Part shown: piece after piece, positions 37,392 through 39,635 of the stretch | Layout of the letters: each line of letters starts with the position of its first letter | How positions within the stretch are numbered: position 1 is the first letter of the stretch | The notes under the pieces: model-generated | Databases searched by the model: none | Told to the model about the DNA's origin: nothing | What the model saw: the letters and a program-made list of their open reading frames with translations, nothing else | Made by a program: the position numbers and the translations under genes | Source of the DNA: Alphaproteobacteria bacterium | Lineage (GTDB): Bacteria; Pseudomonadota; Alphaproteobacteria; JAJFIK01 | Length of the DNA: 39,635 nucleotides | Assembly: GCA_028280665.1 (NCBI GenBank) | Contig: JANQLJ010000063.1 | Location: 1-39,635 of the forward strand | Reading direction: 5' to 3'

Positions 37392-38515
37392 CCGGCCTGC
37401 CATTCCTCACGAACGGCGTCGTCGGTTTCGTTTGCCATGTAATCTTTGCGCAGATGCGCGAACTTCTCAGCGCTCAAGATTTGCGAAAGCGCCCAAACCG
37501 CCATGGCGCGCACGAGGGGCGATTGATCCTCCAAAAGCGCCTCAGCTTGGGCCGCGTAACGCGTATCCTCTGAATTGCCAATCGCAATCAGAACATTGCG
37601 CACAAACCGGTCGCGGCCGGTGCGCTTGATGGGTGAGCCCGCGAACACCTCGCGGAAGGCGGTGTCCGTTAGACCCGCGAGATCGGCAAGCTGAGGCGTC
37701 TTGAGTTCCAGCCGGGCGTGATACGCGGCTTCGCGCGCGGTTTCCGCAAACTTGTTCCAGGGACACACCGCCAGACAATCATCGCAGCCATAAATGCGGT
37801 TGCCCATGGCTTTTCGGAATTCGCGGGCGATGTGTCCTTTGTGTTCAATCGTCAGGTAGGAAATGCAGCGCCGCGCATCGAGCTGGTAAGGTGCGGGGAA
37901 CGCATCCGTCGGACAAATGTCGAGACAGGCGCGGCAGGTGCCGCATCTATCATCGTGAAGTTGGTCCGGCTCAATGGTGAGCGTTGAAAAAATGGCGCCC
38001 AGAAAAAGCCAGGAGCCAAGTTCAGTGGAAACGAGGTTGGTGTGCTTGCCCTGCCAGCCGAGCCCGGCGGCGGCGGCAAGGGGCTTTTCCATAACCGGCG
38101 CCGTGTCGACAAAGACCTTGACCTCGCCGCCATGTGTTTCCACGAGCCAGCGCGCCATTTGCTTGAGGCGCTTTTTAAGAACGTCGTGATAGTCACGGCC
38201 CCGCGCATAGACGGAAATCATGCCGCGGTTGGGGAATGCGAGATCATCCATGGGATCATGGTCCGGCCCGTAATTGTGCCCAACCACCAGGATCGAGCGC
38301 ACCTCGGGCCAAAGCGTTTTAGGGTCGGCGCGCTGCTCGCCGCGGGTTTCCATCCAGCTCATGGTGCCTTGGCGGCCTTCGCCGAGAAACTCCAGCAACC
38401 GCGTGCCCGCTTGGCCGATCGCAGGTGGCGCGAAGCCCGCCGCGTCAAAGCCCAATGAAAGTGCCTTGGCGCGAATGGCGTCTTTCGCGCCTGTTTCAGA
38501 AATCGAGGTTTTCAT
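37388..38515 (-). CDS. queG: epoxyqueuosine reductase
   Basis: CGTCRACLDICPTDAFPAPYQLDARRCISYLTIEHKG, CDDCLAVCPWNKF (two 4Fe-4S motifs), C-terminal HEAT-like repeat. Confidence 0.95.
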   Translation of the reverse strand: MKTSISETGAKDAIRAKALSLGFDAAGFAPPAIGQAGTRLLEFLGEGRQGTMSWMETRGEQRADPKTLWPEVRSILVVGHNYGPDHDPMDDLAFPNRGMISVYARGRDYHDVLKKRLKQMARWLVETHGGEVKVFVDTAPVMEKPLAAAAGLGWQGKHTNLVSTELGSWLFLGAIFSTLTIEPDQLHDDRCGTCRACLDICPTDAFPAPYQLDARRCISYLTIEHKGHIAREFRKAMGNRIYGCDDCLAVCPWNKFAETAREAAYHARLELKTPQLADLAGLTDTAFREVFAGSPIKRTGRDRFVRNVLIAIGNSEDTRYAAQAEALLEDQSPLVRAMAVWALSQILSAEKFAHLRKDYMANETDDAVREEWQAG

Positions 38516-39167
38516 AATGATCGGCCGGCCCCATCCCCGGCACGCGGTCCGCGAGCAGCGGGCGAAATGACGGCCGCGACTTAAGGCGCATGTACCAATC
38601 CTTGGCGATGGGATAGTCATCCCACGGAACATCGCCGCAATAATCCACCGCTGAGATGTGCCCGGCGGCCGCGAGATCCGCGTAGGTCAGGTCATCGCCC
38701 GCGAGCCAGCGCCGCCGGTCGGCCAGGTAACTCACGTAGTCGAGATGAATACGCAAATTGTGAAACCCCGCCCGCATACGGGACATGTCGGGATGGCCCG
38801 TCTGCTTCAGCCGTTTGTAGACCCGCTCATAAAGCGTGAGTTCGGTGACTTCGCGGTGAAACTTCTCATCGAACCAGGCGGCAAGACGGCGCGCCTCGGC
38901 ACGGTCCATGGGATTTTCCGGCCAAAGCGGCGCGCCTTGCTTCGTCTCTTCAAGGAATTCGCAAATAGCGGGCGAGGGACAGATCACCGTCTCGCCATCC
39001 ACTTCCAGGACCGGCAGGGTCCCGGCGGGGTTCATGGCGGTGAGCTCAGCGCCCATCTGCCAAGGCTCGGCCTCTTCGATCTCCGCCTGCAGCTCCTTTT
39101 CAGAAAGGGCGATGCGCAACTTGCGGCCAAAGGGGGAAAGAGGGAAATGAATCAAACGCAGCTTCAT
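38496..39167 (-). CDS. glutathione S-transferase family protein
   Basis: MKLRLIHFPLSPFGRKLRIALSEKELQAEIEEAEPW...NPAGTLPVLEVDGETVICPSPAICEFLEE. Confidence 0.9.
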   Translation of the reverse strand: MKLRLIHFPLSPFGRKLRIALSEKELQAEIEEAEPWQMGAELTAMNPAGTLPVLEVDGETVICPSPAICEFLEETKQGAPLWPENPMDRAEARRLAAWFDEKFHREVTELTLYERVYKRLKQTGHPDMSRMRAGFHNLRIHLDYVSYLADRRRWLAGDDLTYADLAAAGHISAVDYCGDVPWDDYPIAKDWYMRLKSRPSFRPLLADRVPGMGPADHYENLDF

Positions 39168-39195
39168 GGGCGCGCAGTCTAGCGGCGGCTTGGCG

Positions 39196-39239
39196 GGCTG
39201 ACCATAGGCTGGCCGTGAGTTGGCCATAGACTAGCCATA
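39196..39239. repeat. degenerate 11-bp tandem repeat, about 4 units
   Basis: GGCTGACCATA / GGCTGGCCGTG / AGTTGGCCATA / GACTAGCCATA. Confidence 0.55.
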
Positions 39240-39262
39240 GGGCTGATGGAATGGGCCCGGAG

Positions 39263-39635
39263 CTATTCCGCCGCGCGTCCTGCGGGGGCGTCAGCAGACG
39301 TGACGTCGAGCTGCGCCAACAGCTCCTTGGGGCATACCTGGACGAAGCGTGATTTCGCGCGATCCCAGTTGCCAAGAATGTCACGGGCCCGTGCCGACCC
39401 GGTCCTCTCGGCGTGTTCTTCGATCAAGGCCTTGAGCTGTTCCTCCCAATAGCCCGGACGCAGCGCAACCGCGACGACGCTGTCGGGGTTAAGGTGAGAT
39501 GGCAATAGTTTCTCAGGGTCGAACACGAACGCCATGCCACCGGTCATGCCCGCGGCGAAATTATCGCCCACCTCGCCCAGTATCGCGACTGTGCCTCCGG
39601 TCATGTATTCGCAGCCATTGGCGCCGCAGCCTTCC
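39263..39635 (-). CDS. gltB: glutamate synthase large subunit, C-terminal part (runs off the window)
   Basis: EGCGANGCEYMTGGTVAILGEVGDNFAAGMTGGMAFVFDP...; GXGXG domain C-terminus. Confidence 0.92.
   Translation of the reverse strand, partial: EGCGANGCEYMTGGTVAILGEVGDNFAAGMTGGMAFVFDPEKLLPSHLNPDSVVAVALRPGYWEEQLKALIEEHAERTGSARARDILGNWDRAKSRFVQVCPKELLAQLDVTSADAPAGRAAE

Overview
39.6 kb window from a high-GC, alphaproteobacterium-like chromosome; essentially fully coding. Left part: amino-acid catabolism modules: saccharopine dehydrogenase + ALDH7-type semialdehyde dehydrogenase with a divergent Lrp/AsnC regulator; kbl-tdh-fhs (threonine to glycine to one-carbon); bkdA1-bkdA2-bkdB branched-chain ketoacid dehydrogenase; tRNA-Ser(GGA). 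Middle: the classic translation cluster thrS-infC-rpmI-rplT-pheS-pheT (minus strand), followed by lepA and a peptidase M19 lipoprotein. This cluster is interrupted twice: by a His-rich small protein + ZnuD-like TonB receptor between infC and rpmI, and by an Mrr-type restriction endonuclease gene joined by ATGA overlaps on both sides between pheS and pheT. The latter is the most unusual arrangement seen. Right part: TetR/hydrolase operon with a very clear promoter-operator, a lipoprotein with a possible Cys-His-Asp protease-like triad, a GT4-GT9 fusion glycosyltransferase, queG, GSTs and the 3' end of gltB. Several palindromic operators, a terminator-like hairpin abutting a promoter, and a probable ATA start codon for infC are described. 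No CRISPR arrays, transposases or prophage genes were recognised. All family calls are from reading the translations; no searches were run.
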